DNA of 13,787 nt, from NCBI GenBank assembly GCA_023489135.1, contig JAMDCE010000428.1:5552-19338 (forward strand), read 5' to 3'. This DNA is from Chloroflexota bacterium (lineage in GTDB: Bacteria; Chloroflexota; Chloroflexia; JAMDCE01). The position numbers were made by a program, and so were the translations under genes. This document shows positions 13,671-13,787 of the stretch, in pieces. The stretch's first letter is position 1; each line of letters starts with the position of its first letter. Under the pieces are notes generated by a model, which was not told where the DNA came from, made no database searches, and saw only the letters and a list, made by a program, of their open reading frames with translations.

Positions 13671-13787
13671 GCGGTTTCTACAAGTGCGAGCATCCTTGCC
13701 CAGCGGCCTTGGCGCTAGCCAATGATGATTTCAAGTCAATGATAACAGCGTTCAGGGTGAAATGGGACCGATAAACTGGGAAAATGA

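Noticed and set aside
1..13787. CRISPR arrays, tRNA or rRNA genes, transposases, integrases
   Set aside because: No regularly spaced repeats, no cloverleaf-like or rRNA-like segments and no recombinase motifs were seen on either strand.

Overview
This GC-rich bacterial window is laid out as a catabolic and transport island. Nothing in it fixes the taxon. TAXI/TRAP receptor paralogues, a glycine-reductase-like selenoprotein gene, a reductive-dehalogenase/QueG-like Fe-S protein and a scattered TCATCCTGAGC-type repeat together suggest an environmental anaerobe or facultative lineage. A Chloroflexota/Dehalococcoidia-type genome is my guess (inference, low confidence).

Left part (1-3136). An intact enoyl-CoA hydratase/isomerase gene runs forward. 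Convergent to it is a type II toxin-antitoxin pair on the minus strand: the ribbon-helix-helix antitoxin is intact, but the MazF toxin is dead (one frameshift, one in-frame stop). An unrecognised forward gene (start moved to 1782 by a strong ribosome-binding site) and a minus-strand PHP-family phosphoesterase follow.

Right part (3137-13787). Nearly everything is on the minus strand and probably transcribed right to left: TAXI receptor A, fused TRAP permease, TAXI receptor B, a two-cluster Fe-S protein, a GrdE-like subunit (frameshifted, shortened), a GrdB-like selenoprotein (in-frame UGA, SECIS-like hairpin, large internal deletion), the last ~30 codons of another TAXI gene, TAXI receptor C, and an ACMSD-type amidohydrolase. 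A further TAXI pseudogene (D), with an internal deletion, faces them on the plus strand. The window thus holds five TAXI copies (three intact) but one permease.

Working model (inference): several receptors feed one TRAP permease with small organic acids or related anions, which the linked Fe-S protein, GrdE/GrdB-like reductase and amidohydrolase once processed. The reductase arm appears to be decaying, while transport and the amidohydrolase look intact. The most noteworthy signal is the selenocysteine-type UGA in the GrdB-like gene, which a standard ORF caller splits in two. Several strong inverted repeats lie between genes, the best being a perfect 15-bp-arm hairpin between receptor B and the Fe-S gene.
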